A stretch of 64,000 bases of DNA from SAR92 clade bacterium H921 (GTDB taxonomy: Bacteria > Pseudomonadota > Gammaproteobacteria > Pseudomonadales > Porticoccaceae), in contig JAOALD010000002.1 of NCBI GenBank assembly GCA_025153755.1, positions 310,001-374,000 on the forward strand. Reading direction: 5' to 3'. A program made the translations under genes and the position numbers. Shown here piece after piece: positions 35,737 to 46,065 of the stretch. The notes under the pieces are model-generated. The model was not told the DNA's origin, ran no database searches, and worked only from the letters and a program-made list of their open reading frames with translations. Position 1 is the stretch's first letter. Every line of letters starts with the position of its first letter.

Positions 35737-36357
35737 ATGAACCTAACTAACAAAAATATGGCTTTTACCTTACTGGAATTGCTCATCACCCTGATTATTG
35801 TATCTATTCTAGCTACTTTGGCCGCACCATCATGGTCAAAATTTATTGCCAAGCAAAAGATTAATATACAAGTCTGGGAGTTACGGCGAACTCTCGAACT
35901 AGCCCGCAGTTTCGCGGTCTCGCAGCATCTGGTATGGAAAGTTTGTATGGCCGCCCATTCCTTGGTATGCGTCAAAGAACAGGGTCAGCGATTACTAGTT
36001 TTTGCTGACCTCAACAATGACCATAGGGTTAATAAGGGTGAAGTTCTGATTAAGGATATTGCCCTGTCAGGAACCAGTATCAAACTATCTGCGTCAGGAC
36101 GCGCTTATGTTCGTTTTAAGCCCACCGGTGAGGCTATGGATTCGGGTAATTTTTTAGTCTGTTCAAATGACCAATCCATCACCTATGGCCGTCAGGCGAT
36201 AGTGTTTCGCAGTGGCAGAATTCGTTTATCAAAGGATACTGACAATGACGGCTATGACGATCGAGGAGGGAAAAACATAAAGTGTCATAAGCCTGAGTCC
36301 CGGAGATGGAAAAATTTGGCTGAGTTATACATGCGATATCGAGCGCGGCTCATATAG
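35737..36357 (+). CDS. fimT: Type IV minor pilin, FimT/FimU (GspH-like)
   Basis: A pseudopilin-type protein of 206 residues with a class-III prepilin signal: short N-terminal leader (MNLTNKNMA) then FTLLELLITLIIVSILATLAAP. The residue before the Phe is Ala where Gly is usual. The soluble part has the GspH/FimT pattern (ELARSFAVSQHLVWKVCMA...; ISGTSIKLSASGRAYVRFKPTGEA; CSNDQ). It is the first gene of a minor pilin operon that primes pilus assembly, and FimT-type pilins in some species bind DNA for uptake. ATG 35737 has only a weak ribosome site. C-terminus (about 20 residues beyond the usual end) is atypical. Confidence 0.85.
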   Translation: MNLTNKNMAFTLLELLITLIIVSILATLAAPSWSKFIAKQKINIQVWELRRTLELARSFAVSQHLVWKVCMAAHSLVCVKEQGQRLLVFADLNNDHRVNKGEVLIKDIALSGTSIKLSASGRAYVRFKPTGEAMDSGNFLVCSNDQSITYGRQAIVFRSGRIRLSKDTDNDGYDDRGGKNIKCHKPESRRWKNLAELYMRYRARLI

Positions 36358-36403
36358 CATTAATCTCTGTGTTGCCACCTATGCTCGAACAGGAGATAGA
36401 ACT

Positions 36404-36802
36404 ATCAAACATGGAGCAACAACAGGCTTTTCGTTGATCGAATTAGCGATATGCATAGGCATAATTATCATATTGGCGACTGTGGTGTTACCCAGTTATC
36501 GACACTATGTTGTGCGCACTAATACAGTGGCGACTCAGGCGTACCTACTTGAGTTGGTTAGCCTACAAAATCAACTCATGTTTGATAATCAGGGTTATAC
36601 AGAGCGAGTTGAAGATCTCGGCGCAGTCCCTTTAGAGCGAGTTACAAATAATTACGATATCAGAATCAGCAATGTTAATAATACTGCTCAGCCACCTACC
36701 TTCAGCCTACAAGCAATAGCCAAAAAGGACTCTGTTCAGGCGGTTTCTGGGCCCTTAACTATTAACCACCTTGGCCAAAAAAGTGCGGCTTGGCGTGAGT
36801 AG
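36404..36802 (+). CDS. Type IV minor pilin, PilE-like; start codon unresolved
   Basis: The reading frame encodes the prepilin motif TTG-FSLIELAICIGIIII and a small PilE/ComP-type pilin ending GPLTINHLGQKSAAW. No ATG, GTG or TTG lies in frame before the cleavage site: the first conventional start, TTG 36434, falls inside the motif and would remove the leader. Two readings work. An ATC at 36404 lies 8 nt after AGGAG (36391-36395) and gives the plausible leader MKHGATTG. Or the ATG at 36411 is the start and one G has been lost near 36425 (MEQQQ then GFSLIE). Coordinates use the first. It is therefore a normal gene with a rare start, a sequencing artefact or a broken gene. It lies between fimT and pilV, an unusual place for a PilE-type gene. 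Confidence 0.65.
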   Translation: MKHGATTGFSLIELAICIGIIIILATVVLPSYRHYVVRTNTVATQAYLLELVSLQNQLMFDNQGYTERVEDLGAVPLERVTNNYDIRISNVNNTAQPPTFSLQAIAKKDSVQAVSGPLTINHLGQKSAAWRE

Positions 36803-37364
36803 GTCAGACAACACAGCTCAGCAAGGTTTTACCCTGATTGAGGTATTAATCAGTCTGCTAATTTTTTCTTTTGGTCTGCTTGGCTGCGCAAGTCTCCAGG
36901 AGAGTGCACAAAAATATATGCAAGAGGCTTATTCTCGCAGTTACGCTCTAAACCTACTCACCATAATGTTGGGCAATATTGGCGTCGACAGCCAGGCTCG
37001 TGACTGTTATCAGTTAAATAGGCTTGAACTAGGTGTGGGTTATGAACAACTCTTTAAATGTACCTCTAAGGGTAGTGCGGAGGCGCAGCAACATGCTGAA
37101 GACAGTATTAACTTTTGGAATGAATTGTTACAGGGAGCGCACACCACAAATGGTCAAAAATATATTGGTGGGCTGCTAAATGCTCGTGGCTGTATTGCCT
37201 TTGACTCAGCCTCTAATAGTTATGTTGTCACTGTAGTTTGGCAGGGTATTACACAGGCCAGTCCGACATATTCAAATTGCGGTAGCGCCATTTTTGGAAG
37301 TGATGGTAATAGTTATAGACGACTCGTGAGCGCCGCCCTATATGTACCTAACTTAGAGGGATGA
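36795..37364 (+). CDS. pilV: Type IV minor pilin PilV
   Basis: Prepilin of 189 residues: leader MSRSDNTAQQG, cleavage before FTLIEVLISLLIFSFGLLG, then a short PilV-type soluble domain with Cys pairs (ARDCYQLN, QLFKCTS, RGCIAFD, YSNCGS). The GTG at 36795 gives a standard leader and overlaps the previous stop by 8 nt; a TTG at 36771 is also in frame. In the PilV-W-X complex it caps the growing pilus. Confidence 0.85.
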   Translation: MSRSDNTAQQGFTLIEVLISLLIFSFGLLGCASLQESAQKYMQEAYSRSYALNLLTIMLGNIGVDSQARDCYQLNRLELGVGYEQLFKCTSKGSAEAQQHAEDSINFWNELLQGAHTTNGQKYIGGLLNARGCIAFDSASNSYVVTVVWQGITQASPTYSNCGSAIFGSDGNSYRRLVSAALYVPNLEG

Positions 37365-37365
37365 G

Positions 37366-38325
37366 ATGGATATTTTGGTCAATCGAAAAGCTATGATTGG
37401 TATTTCTCTTGTTGAACTGATGATCTCTGTCGCCCTGGGTCTTTTTCTATCTTTGGCAACCGTAGATGTCGCTCTAAAGGTATGGCGGGTGAATCGTCAG
37501 ATAGAGCTAACCAGTGAGGTGCTTGAAAATGGTCGTTATCTTGTGCAGTTATTGAGTAGGCAGCTGAGTTTAGCTGGATTTTACGGCTGGTTAAAACTGC
37601 CGCCAGCTATGAGCAACAGGGTTCCAAGTCTCTGTACAGGCATTGTCATGACGGATCTAATCAAGGCTTTGAGTTTTCCCATTGATGGAATTGACGATGC
37701 TACTAAGGATCAGAAAATTTGTTCTGGTGACCGTCTTCTGAGGGGAACAGATGTTTTAGTGATTCGCCGTGCAAGCACCAAGGGAGTCCATTCGATCATC
37801 GGCCTAAAGGGGAGGCAGCATTATCTGCAAGCTGATGGCTATTCTTTTGTGCTAGCTCTGGGTGCTAATAAAAAAAGTTTTACTCTAACTCAAAAAGATA
37901 AGGTCACACCTGCGCCGATCAGGGAATATAGACAGATTATTTATTACGTAAGTGACGACCATGTATTTAAACGCCGGCGCCTGTTAAATGGTAAATATAC
38001 GTCGGCAGAACCCCTTGTCGAGGGAGTGGACGATTTTCAGGTTGAGTATGGTTTAGATCGATCTGGTGACGGCATGGTTAACTCTGAAGGGGCCAGTCCC
38101 GGCTATGTTGAGCTTCCAGTATCTGCTCAAGAGTGGGGCGCTGTTGTAGCAATAAAATATTATTTTCTACTAAGAAGTACTGATTCCACACCGATAATAC
38201 AGGGCATAAAGCACTATACATACGCTGGTAAGATCAATGTAAGTTTTGATGACGATCGGATACGCCGGCTTTTTACTGGCGTCGTGCAATTGGTTAATGT
38301 CAGCGCGCGTAAATCAGGACTATGA
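37366..38325 (+). CDS. pilW: Type IV minor pilin assembly protein PilW
   Basis: A 319-residue prepilin with leader MDILVNRKAMIG then ISLVELMISVALGLFLSLATVD. The soluble domain has the family blocks LENGRYLVQLLSRQLSLAGFYG, VEGVDDFQVEYGLD and AVVAIKYYFLLRS. AGGGATGAG precedes the ATG; it begins one base after pilV's stop and its own stop overlaps pilX by 4 nt. Confidence 0.88.
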   Translation: MDILVNRKAMIGISLVELMISVALGLFLSLATVDVALKVWRVNRQIELTSEVLENGRYLVQLLSRQLSLAGFYGWLKLPPAMSNRVPSLCTGIVMTDLIKALSFPIDGIDDATKDQKICSGDRLLRGTDVLVIRRASTKGVHSIIGLKGRQHYLQADGYSFVLALGANKKSFTLTQKDKVTPAPIREYRQIIYYVSDDHVFKRRRLLNGKYTSAEPLVEGVDDFQVEYGLDRSGDGMVNSEGASPGYVELPVSAQEWGAVVAIKYYFLLRSTDSTPIIQGIKHYTYAGKINVSFDDDRIRRLFTGVVQLVNVSARKSGL

Positions 38326-38804
38326 GGAAGTCGAGTGACAATCAAATCGGCGCTGCTTTGCCTATTGGACTGCTAATGCTGTTGTTAGTAAATATTCTAA
38401 CGGTAGCCAGCATTTCCTCTAGTAATATAAATATGCAAATCATACAGAATCAGCAGAGATGGCTTGAAATGCAGCATATTGCCACTAACGTGAATAATTA
38501 CATTTTGAGCGATCTAGATTACTTTATTAATTATAAAAATCATCTAAATAGTCATGGTCATTTCGCACCTGTGCTACCAGATTTTTTGTTCAGGGATAGC
38601 TTTGGGCGAACCAATGTGCAGATAGATAGCTTTAAATGCTTGGCTGAAACTAATGCTACAGGATGTAGTTTAGACGGCCTATTCCCCTGCCTGCATGAAA
38701 CTCTGTGGCAGCTAAGTACCAGTGCATCGGATCTGTCATCTGGCGCCAAGGCAACTATTGTAGAGGGCGTTAGTTTCAAATATTTGCCAGATCACTGTCC
38801 GTAA
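38322..38804 (+). CDS. pilX: Type IV minor pilin PilX-like
   Basis: Small (160 residues) with a hydrophobic N-terminus (GAALPIGLLMLLLVNILTVASIS), as in PilX, which lacks a canonical FTLIE motif: here it reads IGAALPIGLL. The rest contains Cys residues (CLAETNATGC, PCLHETL) and ends at Cys-Pro. Assigned mostly by position between pilW and the pilY1-like gene and by the ATGA overlap. Confidence 0.78.
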   Translation: MRKSSDNQIGAALPIGLLMLLLVNILTVASISSSNINMQIIQNQQRWLEMQHIATNVNNYILSDLDYFINYKNHLNSHGHFAPVLPDFLFRDSFGRTNVQIDSFKCLAETNATGCSLDGLFPCLHETLWQLSTSASDLSSGAKATIVEGVSFKYLPDHCP

Positions 38805-38828
38805 AATTAGCAAAACTAGGAGGTTGAT

Positions 38829-40049
38829 ATGGCGGCAGTCATAAAGTTATGGGGGTTCGGATTATTATTAATATGTGTTAATCCGTGGGCCGCCGATAGT
38901 GACCTTTACCACCGATATTGGGTTCCAGCCGCGGCGGTTCAGCCATTATCTAGCCATAGTAACGGGAATAATCACAACCAGACATATATTGGCATTTTTA
39001 GCCCCGATTCCAATGTCCCGGTTTCGTCTGATAATCTCAAGCTATATCGGATAGAGTTTGATGAAAATACTCTTAAACCGATATTAGATGATGCAGATGG
39101 GTTGCCAGTCCCTGTTATGAGACTTGGTTACAAGGCAGAGACAGAGGACCTCATTCCCAGAAGTGAGGGCATCGTTATCATCAATGAACTTAGTGGTGAG
39201 ATCATATGGCAATTTTCCGGTTTCGATGTGGATACAGATTTTTCCGTAACTGCTAACGTAACGGTGATTGATCGCAATTCAGACGGGTTTGCTGATCGAA
39301 TATACTTTGTTGATATGCATGGCCAGCTCTGGCGCATGACTAGTCAAAGCTCAGAGTCGAGTGTCTGGACGGCTAATCGGCTGTTAACTCTGCCTAGTGG
39401 GAGCAAGTTCGTTCATGCTCCGGATGTAATCGCAAGTGCTGATAATTCCTATGATGGTGTGATCTTGGGTTCAGGTGATATAGACAAACCCTTTGATACT
39501 CGTGGGCAAAATTATTTAGTTTTTTATAGAGACCGAGGGGTAAGTCAGTCTTTTGAAGGGACTTTGATAGGATCTCTAGACGACCTGTATGAAGTTAAAT
39601 TTGATTCGGGCTCACCAGTATTAGATGTTACAAACGTCAATGATATAAAGTTTTCAAATGGTTGGTACCTAAAATTAGGGAAGGGGGAAAAGATTGTTAG
39701 TCGGGCCTTAACCGCTAACAATATTACTGTCTTTGCTACCCACACTCACTGTGCTCCTGTTGGCTGTCAAGGATTGGGTGAGGTAAGAATCTATAGGATT
39801 GAGCCCTTTGCTGTGGCCGCAGGGTCCGATTCTGGTATGGATTACACAGTGGTGGGCGGACAGGGGATATTGCCATCGCCGCTAAATTTCACAGTGACTG
39901 TAAGTGCTGAGAGCTGTGAGGGAGAAAAATGTGCTCAACAATCAAAGATTGTTAGTGAAGCTCTGTTGGGTCCTCATGTGGAGCGATTTGGTAATCAGGG
40001 GCTAGGAGTGAGGCGCAAACTTTGGTGGTATATAGTTCAGGATGATTAA
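38829..40049 (+). CDS. Short PilY1-like protein, C-terminal beta-propeller only
   Basis: A 406-residue exported protein (signal peptide 1-21, WA-ADSDLY) that corresponds to the C-terminal propeller of PilY1, the large pilus-tip adhesin. It retains a PilY1-type calcium loop, DRNSDGFADRIYFVD, and GQLWRM. Normal PilY1 is over 1000 residues with an N-terminal vWA-like part; that part is absent, and no remnant lies upstream since pilX ends 24 nt before. So it is a streamlined or truncated form that has kept its own signal peptide. AGGAGG lies just before the ATG. Last gene of the minor pilin operon. Confidence 0.78.
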   Translation: MAAVIKLWGFGLLLICVNPWAADSDLYHRYWVPAAAVQPLSSHSNGNNHNQTYIGIFSPDSNVPVSSDNLKLYRIEFDENTLKPILDDADGLPVPVMRLGYKAETEDLIPRSEGIVIINELSGEIIWQFSGFDVDTDFSVTANVTVIDRNSDGFADRIYFVDMHGQLWRMTSQSSESSVWTANRLLTLPSGSKFVHAPDVIASADNSYDGVILGSGDIDKPFDTRGQNYLVFYRDRGVSQSFEGTLIGSLDDLYEVKFDSGSPVLDVTNVNDIKFSNGWYLKLGKGEKIVSRALTANNITVFATHTHCAPVGCQGLGEVRIYRIEPFAVAAGSDSGMDYTVVGGQGILPSPLNFTVTVSAESCEGEKCAQQSKIVSEALLGPHVERFGNQGLGVRRKLWWYIVQDD

Positions 40050-40115
40050 GTTACAGACAGCTGAGTAAGGCGTAACCTAAGCTTGGCATTATAAATGTGA
40101 CAGCCACCGAAGCGC

Positions 40116-40166
40116 AGGCTAGGGCGGCAATACTCAGATGAGGTTTTGCATTATCCTCGCTAGCCT
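40116..40166 (-). repeat. Inverted repeat between pilY1-like and nadE
   Basis: AGGCTAG (40116-40122) and CTAGCCT (40160-40166) could pair around a 37-base loop between two convergent genes. No T-run is visible; termination is possible but unproven. Confidence 0.35.
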
Positions 40167-40184
40167 AGAGAGAAGACGCAGGAG

Positions 40185-41015
40185 TTAGTCGTAAATTGTA
40201 GCAATTGGTAGTCTCTTGTGTTGGGTTTTGGCATAGATACCAATCAAGCGCTCGGCAACCTCGCTATCGATATCTCTACCTTCAAGGAAATCATCTATGT
40301 CATCGTAGGTCATGCCCAGAACCTGCTCATCTTCTTTTTGCGGACTTAGGCATTCCAGGTCGGCAGTGGGAGTTTTGAAGGTCAGAGAATCCGGTGCACC
40401 CATAGTTTTTGCCAGCAGTCTTACCTGCCGCTTACTGAGGCCAAACAATGGTGCTAGATCGCAGGCACCATCACCAAACTTGGTGTAAAAACCGGTGATA
40501 TTTTCAGCCGAATGATCAGTCCCCAATACCAGACCACCGAGCATACCAGCTATCTCATATTGCGATGACATACGCACTCTGGCCTTGACGTTACCCTTGG
40601 CGAAGTCGACGGCCTCGACAGTGGGTAGCATGCCATTGTCCTCGAGAGTAGCGCATACATTGGCATTGACTGCATCTGTTGCAGCCTTGATATTAACCGT
40701 TAGGATTTTGCTTGGCTGAATAAAACTTAGTGAGGTCTGAGCATCGACTTCGTCCTGCTGCACGCCATAGGGTAGGCGTACAGCGACAAATTGGTAGGCA
40801 TCAGAGTTATTTTTTTGGTTGAGCCCTTCAACAGCTAGTTGAGCAAGCCGGCCACAGGTAGATGAGTCAACCCCACCACTAATGCCCAGCACTAACGCTT
40901 TGCAGCCTGATTCTACTAACTGGTTTTGGATAAAGCTGACTCTGCGCGCAATTTCCTGATCTGGATCTATATCGGGTAGAACCCGCATTTCATCAATAAT
41001 CGATTGTTTGTTCAT
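40185..41015 (-). CDS. nadE: NH3-dependent NAD+ synthetase
   Basis: Adenylates and amidates nicotinic acid adenine dinucleotide to NAD+ using ammonia. 276 residues starting at ATG 41015, equal to the E. coli enzyme; a longer frame from 41081 would overlap bamD. PP-loop SGGVDSS (46-52), [31 protein letters not shown] and the [16 protein letters not shown] region are intact. No glutaminase domain, so it depends on free NH3. Downstream of bamD on the same strand. Confidence 0.95.
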   Translation of the reverse strand: MNKQSIIDEMRVLPDIDPDQEIARRVSFIQNQLVESGCKALVLGISGGVDSSTCGRLAQLAVEGLNQKNNSDAYQFVAVRLPYGVQQDEVDAQTSLSFIQPSKILTVNIKAATDAVNANVCATLEDNGMLPTVEAVDFAKGNVKARVRMSSQYEIAGMLGGLVLGTDHSAENITGFYTKFGDGACDLAPLFGLSKRQVRLLAKTMGAPDSLTFKTPTADLECLSPQKEDEQVLGMTYDDIDDFLEGRDIDSEVAERLIGIYAKTQHKRLPIATIYD

Positions 41016-41047
41016 CTGTGCCCATTGCCGGTATTGATCTGGTAAGT

Positions 41048-42040
41048 TTAGTCCGCTAGACCAAAGGTTACCCAACTCCAAATTGAGCGGCCCTGATCAG
41101 CTGATTCGTCATCATTTTGTGTCGACTCAGAATCGCGAACTGCCTTGTTGTAGATATTACGGGTATCAAACGCAGGTGGTTGTGGACGTTTGATCAAGCC
41201 GAAGGTTATTTTCCCTAGGATTGAATCATTGGTTTTTAGTAGGCGCTTTTCGTACCCAAATGCTCCTGTCTCATCGAGAGAGGGGTGTTCTGGATAGTTT
41301 GCCGCCAGGACTTTCACTGAGTTGTCTGCTAACTCCTGCATACCCAACATATAATACGCTTGAACCATGACAGCTAGACCATCCGGCACAGCAGGCGACT
41401 GTTGAAAGTTCTCCACTACAAAACGCCCGCGGTTAGCAGCGGCTAAATAAGCGCCCCGAGCAAAGTAATAATTAGCCGCGTGAATTTCAGAGCGAGCTAA
41501 TTGGTTGCGCAGATTGATTAGACGCTTCCGGGAGTCTGCAGCGTAGGGGCTTTTGGGGAACCTGGAAAGTAATTCAGTCAGCGTACCAAAGGCATCTCTA
41601 GCTGTCCCAATATCACGCAATGTCGTATCTGTGGGCATAAAGGAATCAAAAAAACCTGTTGTCTGGGCTATTTCTGAGAGTCCTTTAACATAGAACGCAT
41701 AGTCGACATTGGGATGCTGGGGATGCAGGCGCACAAAGCGATCCGCTGCAACAATGGCGTCTTCATGGGCACCGGATCTATGCTGTGCATACATGAGCTC
41801 TAATTGGGCCTGTTCAGCGTACTTGCCGAAGGGGAACTGTGATTCTAGTAGTTGCAAGTTAGTTATGGCCACTGTCCAGTTACTGGCATTTAAGCTGCTC
41901 TGGATTTTTTCATAAAAATCTCGCTCGGTATAACCAGCCGCATCATCACCGCTGGTCTCGTCATCACCCCAGCCAAGCCACGAACAGCCAGAAGTTAGAG
42001 ACAAACTCAAAATCAACAAAATAAACGGTATGCTTTTCAT
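41048..42040 (-). CDS. bamD: Outer membrane assembly lipoprotein BamD
   Basis: The essential TPR lipoprotein of the BAM complex that inserts beta-barrel proteins. Lipobox LTSGC gives lipidated Cys19. TPR segments follow: [76 protein letters not shown]. Length 330 is some 80 residues over E. coli BamD; the extra part is a C-terminal tail (about 285-330) rich in Asp/Glu/Ser. Divergent from rluD, as is common in gammaproteobacteria. Confidence 0.95.
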   Translation of the reverse strand: MKSIPFILLILSLSLTSGCSWLGWGDDETSGDDAAGYTERDFYEKIQSSLNASNWTVAITNLQLLESQFPFGKYAEQAQLELMYAQHRSGAHEDAIVAADRFVRLHPQHPNVDYAFYVKGLSEIAQTTGFFDSFMPTDTTLRDIGTARDAFGTLTELLSRFPKSPYAADSRKRLINLRNQLARSEIHAANYYFARGAYLAAANRGRFVVENFQQSPAVPDGLAVMVQAYYMLGMQELADNSVKVLAANYPEHPSLDETGAFGYEKRLLKTNDSILGKITFGLIKRPQPPAFDTRNIYNKAVRDSESTQNDDESADQGRSIWSWVTFGLAD

Positions 42041-42165
42041 GTAATATTCCCAGCCAGAGACGAAATCGAGTGGTTAGTCGACGAAGACCAGTATTTAACC
42101 ACAGCGTACTTTTTAAGCCAATTGTTCTCATCGCAATTATAGGCCTATATTTAGGAAAGTTTTAA

Positions 42166-43137
42166 GTGAATCAGTCCATTCCCGCTCCAAGTGACCAGTC
42201 ACGCATAGAGATGTCGGCCAGCGTTCCCCACGAGGATTGTGGGCGCCGCCTTGATCAGGTAGCTTCGGTGCTGTTTCCTGAGTTTTCGCGGTCACGTCTG
42301 CAGCAGTGGATCAAGGAAGGGCAACTCAGAGTCAATGGTGAGCAGCAGGTGCCGCGGCAAAAGCTTTTGGGGGGTGAGATCCTTACCATTGATGCAGCGC
42401 TAAAGCCTGAGGGTGATTGGTTGGCGCAAAATATTCCACTAGATATTGTCTATGAGGATGAGCATATCTTGGTGATCAATAAGCCGGCCAACTTTGTTGT
42501 GCATCCGGCCGCCGGTAATCGTGATGGGACTGTGCTCAATGCATTACTCCATCATTGTCCGCAGGTAGAATCTGTGCCCCGGGCTGGTATAGTCCACCGA
42601 TTGGATAAAGATACCACTGGCCTGATGGTGGTGGCGAAAACCCTCCAGGCACATACAGATTTGGTCGCGCAATTGCAGGCCAGAACTGTGCAGCGTGAGT
42701 ATGAAGCTGTGGTTAGCGGGGTTATGACTGGCGGCGGGTTTGTCGATCAACCCATTGGTCGGCATGCTAAACAGCGCACTAAAATGGCAGTAATTTCAAG
42801 TGGTAAAGAGGCGCGTACTCACTACCGCGTGCTGGAACGCTTTGCCGGCCACACCTATGTGCGGCTCAAGCTAGAAACTGGTCGCACCCATCAAATTCGT
42901 GTACATATGGCTCATATTCGATATCCAATTGTGGGTGATGATGCCTATGGCGGGCGCTTTAGGATCCACAAGGGTACGTCCCAAGTGCTTCGAGATAGTC
43001 TTAGCCAGTTTGGACGTCAAGCTCTGCATGCTCGAGAATTGGGCCTGATACACCCCGCTACCGGCGAAGCCATTAGTTGGACATCTGAGCTACCAGAGGA
43101 TATGCAAACTCTGCTGGCTGCGTTGGCTGCGGAGTAA
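42166..43137 (+). CDS. rluD: 23S rRNA pseudouridine(1911/1915/1917) synthase
   Basis: Makes the three pseudouridines of helix 69 of 23S rRNA. N-terminal S4 RNA-binding domain (RLDQVASVLFPEFSRSRLQQWIKEGQLRVNG), then catalytic domain with Asp147 in HRLDKDTTGLMVVAK, and the GRTHQIRVHMAHIRYPIVGDDAYGG block. It begins with GTG; AGGA is 9 nt upstream. The yfiH-type gene follows after 5 nt, the usual rluD-yfiH pair. Confidence 0.95.
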   Translation: MNQSIPAPSDQSRIEMSASVPHEDCGRRLDQVASVLFPEFSRSRLQQWIKEGQLRVNGEQQVPRQKLLGGEILTIDAALKPEGDWLAQNIPLDIVYEDEHILVINKPANFVVHPAAGNRDGTVLNALLHHCPQVESVPRAGIVHRLDKDTTGLMVVAKTLQAHTDLVAQLQARTVQREYEAVVSGVMTGGGFVDQPIGRHAKQRTKMAVISSGKEARTHYRVLERFAGHTYVRLKLETGRTHQIRVHMAHIRYPIVGDDAYGGRFRIHKGTSQVLRDSLSQFGRQALHARELGLIHPATGEAISWTSELPEDMQTLLAALAAE

Positions 43138-43142
43138 CCCTG

Positions 43143-43910
43143 ATGACTCAGCGTCTGTTGTTGCCCAACTGGCCTGCTCCGTGCAATGTTGGTGCGGCGG
43201 TTACTCTTAGGGTAGGCGGCATCAGCGAGATCCCTTATGACAGTAATAACCTTGCGGTGCATGTTGGCGACTGTGAAGCAACGGTATTGGCCAACCGACA
43301 AACTTTGGTCACTGACTTAGATTTGCCTAATAACCCTCTGTGGTTGGATCAGGTTCATGGCACTAAAATTATTTATGCTCCAGCGGCTGAAGGGGTTCCC
43401 CGCGCTGACGCCAGCTACACGGATACCTCAGATAGTGTTTGCGCAGTTTTAACCGCTGACTGCCTCCCAGTACTGCTGTGTAATCGCTCCGGAACGCAAG
43501 TTGCAGCAGTGCATGCCGGTTGGCGTGGTCTGTGTAGTGGCATAGTGCGCAATGCTGTGCAGACCTTCGATGAGGATAAAGATCAGGTCATGGCATATTT
43601 GGGGCCAGCTATTGGTCCAGATGCATTTGAGGTAGGTGCTGAGGTCTTGCAAGCCTTTGTCGAAGGGGCGCAGAGCCCCCAGCATAGGCAGGCGATAGAG
43701 CAGAGTTTTGTGCGCGGTTTGCATCGGGGCAAGTATATGGCGGATATTTACGCGTTGGCCCGCGCTGAATTAAAGGCCTGCGGTGTTTTAAATGTCTATG
43801 GTGGTGAGTACTGCACCTATTCGCAGGTCGAACAGTTTTATTCATACCGCAGAGATGCAAAAACTGGGCGTAATGGATCACTTATCTGGCTGAAAAACCT
43901 CAATAACTAA
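43143..43910 (+). CDS. pgeF: Multicopper-like purine nucleoside phosphorylase / peptidoglycan editing factor (YfiH)
   Basis: A DUF152 family protein of 255 residues. Metal/active-site motifs VHAGWRGL, TADCLPVLL and YCTYSQVEQFYSYRRD are present. E. coli YfiH/PgeF is linked to correct peptidoglycan precursor composition; related enzymes act on adenosine. Starts 5 nt after rluD and is surely cotranscribed. Confidence 0.92.
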   Translation: MTQRLLLPNWPAPCNVGAAVTLRVGGISEIPYDSNNLAVHVGDCEATVLANRQTLVTDLDLPNNPLWLDQVHGTKIIYAPAAEGVPRADASYTDTSDSVCAVLTADCLPVLLCNRSGTQVAAVHAGWRGLCSGIVRNAVQTFDEDKDQVMAYLGPAIGPDAFEVGAEVLQAFVEGAQSPQHRQAIEQSFVRGLHRGKYMADIYALARAELKACGVLNVYGGEYCTYSQVEQFYSYRRDAKTGRNGSLIWLKNLNN

Positions 43911-43993
43911 GCCTGAGAGGCTCCGATAATGGCGGTGTTGGCTGAGTGACAGTGAGCCCTTGACGATTACTTGCTTTTTAGGTGTTTAAACAC

Positions 43994-44022
43994 TTGATAA
44001 GGCTGGGGTGTTCTATTAGAAT
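43994..44022 (+). promoter_or_regulatory. Promoter of rplU-rpmA
   Basis: TTGATA (43994-43999), 17 bases, TAGAAT (44017-44022). Predicted start near 44029, giving a leader of about 80 nt before rplU. Confidence 0.72.
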
Positions 44023-44108
44023 TGCCGCCCTCGCGAAGGGGCTAATATCCCAACGAAATTAAGCGATGGAATCTGGCCTTCATTGGCCAATATGAATTGG
44101 AGCAGAAA

Positions 44109-44423
44109 ATGTACGCAGTAATCAAAAGTGGCGGAAAGCAGCATCGAGTCGTTGAGGGAGAGACCTTACGTCTTGAGAAACTTGATCTGGCGACTGGTGA
44201 TAATATCGATTTTGAAGAAGTCTTGATGGTTGGCGAAGGTGCTGAAGTCAAGATTGGTGCACCCCTTGTAGAAGGCGGTAAGGTGTCTGCTGAGATCATT
44301 TCTCACGGTCGTGGCGATAAGGTGAACATTATCAAGTTCCGTCGTCGTAAGCACTCACGCACACAACAGGGCCACAGACAGTGGTATACCGAAGTTAAGA
44401 TTACTGGCATTACTGCTGGTTAA
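44109..44423 (+). CDS. rplU: 50S ribosomal protein L21
   Basis: 104 residues starting [14 protein letters not shown], with the C-terminal [26 protein letters not shown] signature of L21. ATG 44109 has GGAG 6 nt upstream; an in-frame TTG at 44097 is not needed. Binds 23S rRNA; forms the conserved rplU-rpmA pair. Confidence 0.97.
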   Translation: MYAVIKSGGKQHRVVEGETLRLEKLDLATGDNIDFEEVLMVGEGAEVKIGAPLVEGGKVSAEIISHGRGDKVNIIKFRRRKHSRTQQGHRQWYTEVKITGITAG

Positions 44424-44441
44424 TCCTGAGAGGAAATAGCA

Positions 44442-44699
44442 ATGGCTCACAAAAAAGCAGGTGGTAGTACTAGAAACGGTCGCGATTCAGAGAGCAAACG
44501 CCTTGGTGTTAAGGTGTATGGCGGTCAGTCAATTAATGCAGGCGGTATTATCGTTCGTCAGCGTGGAACCAAGTTCCACCCTGGTAACGGCGTAGGCATT
44601 GGCAAAGACCATACTTTGTTTGCAACATCGACTGGCACTGTTCAGTTTGTGCAGAAAGGCCCGTTGAACCGCAAATATGCAGAAGTGGTCACCGCGTAA
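44442..44699 (+). CDS. rpmA: 50S ribosomal protein L27
   Basis: 85 residues, starting [24 protein letters not shown], the universal L27 start whose tail reaches the peptidyl-transferase centre. GAGAGGAA precedes the ATG. A terminator follows, so obgE has its own transcription or relies on read-through. Confidence 0.98.
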   Translation: MAHKKAGGSTRNGRDSESKRLGVKVYGGQSINAGGIIVRQRGTKFHPGNGVGIGKDHTLFATSTGTVQFVQKGPLNRKYAEVVTA

Positions 44700-44717
44700 A
44701 GTTTACCCTTCGATTTT

Positions 44718-44743
44718 AAAAGCCCCCACGCGGGGCTTTTTTT
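44718..44743 (+). terminator. Rho-independent terminator after rpmA
   Basis: AGCCCC/GGGGCT stem (44721-44737) with a 5-base loop and flanking A-run, followed by seven T. It separates rplU-rpmA from obgE. Confidence 0.93.
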
Positions 44744-44829
44744 ATGGGCGATGATTTTAGCTGAGAAGCTTTAATGCCCATTGGCATAGGTTTTAAACCC
44801 ACAATGACAGACCCTACTAGCAACTGTAA

Positions 44830-46026
<1,197 letters not shown>

Positions 46027-46065
46027 CCTCAGTCTAAACGCCGCGCCTATAGAGAGTAGCAATAA

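Noticed and set aside
36434-36802. TTG at 36434 as start of the PilE-like gene
   Set aside because: It would begin inside the conserved FSLIEL motif and remove the leader and cleavage site needed by prepilin peptidase.
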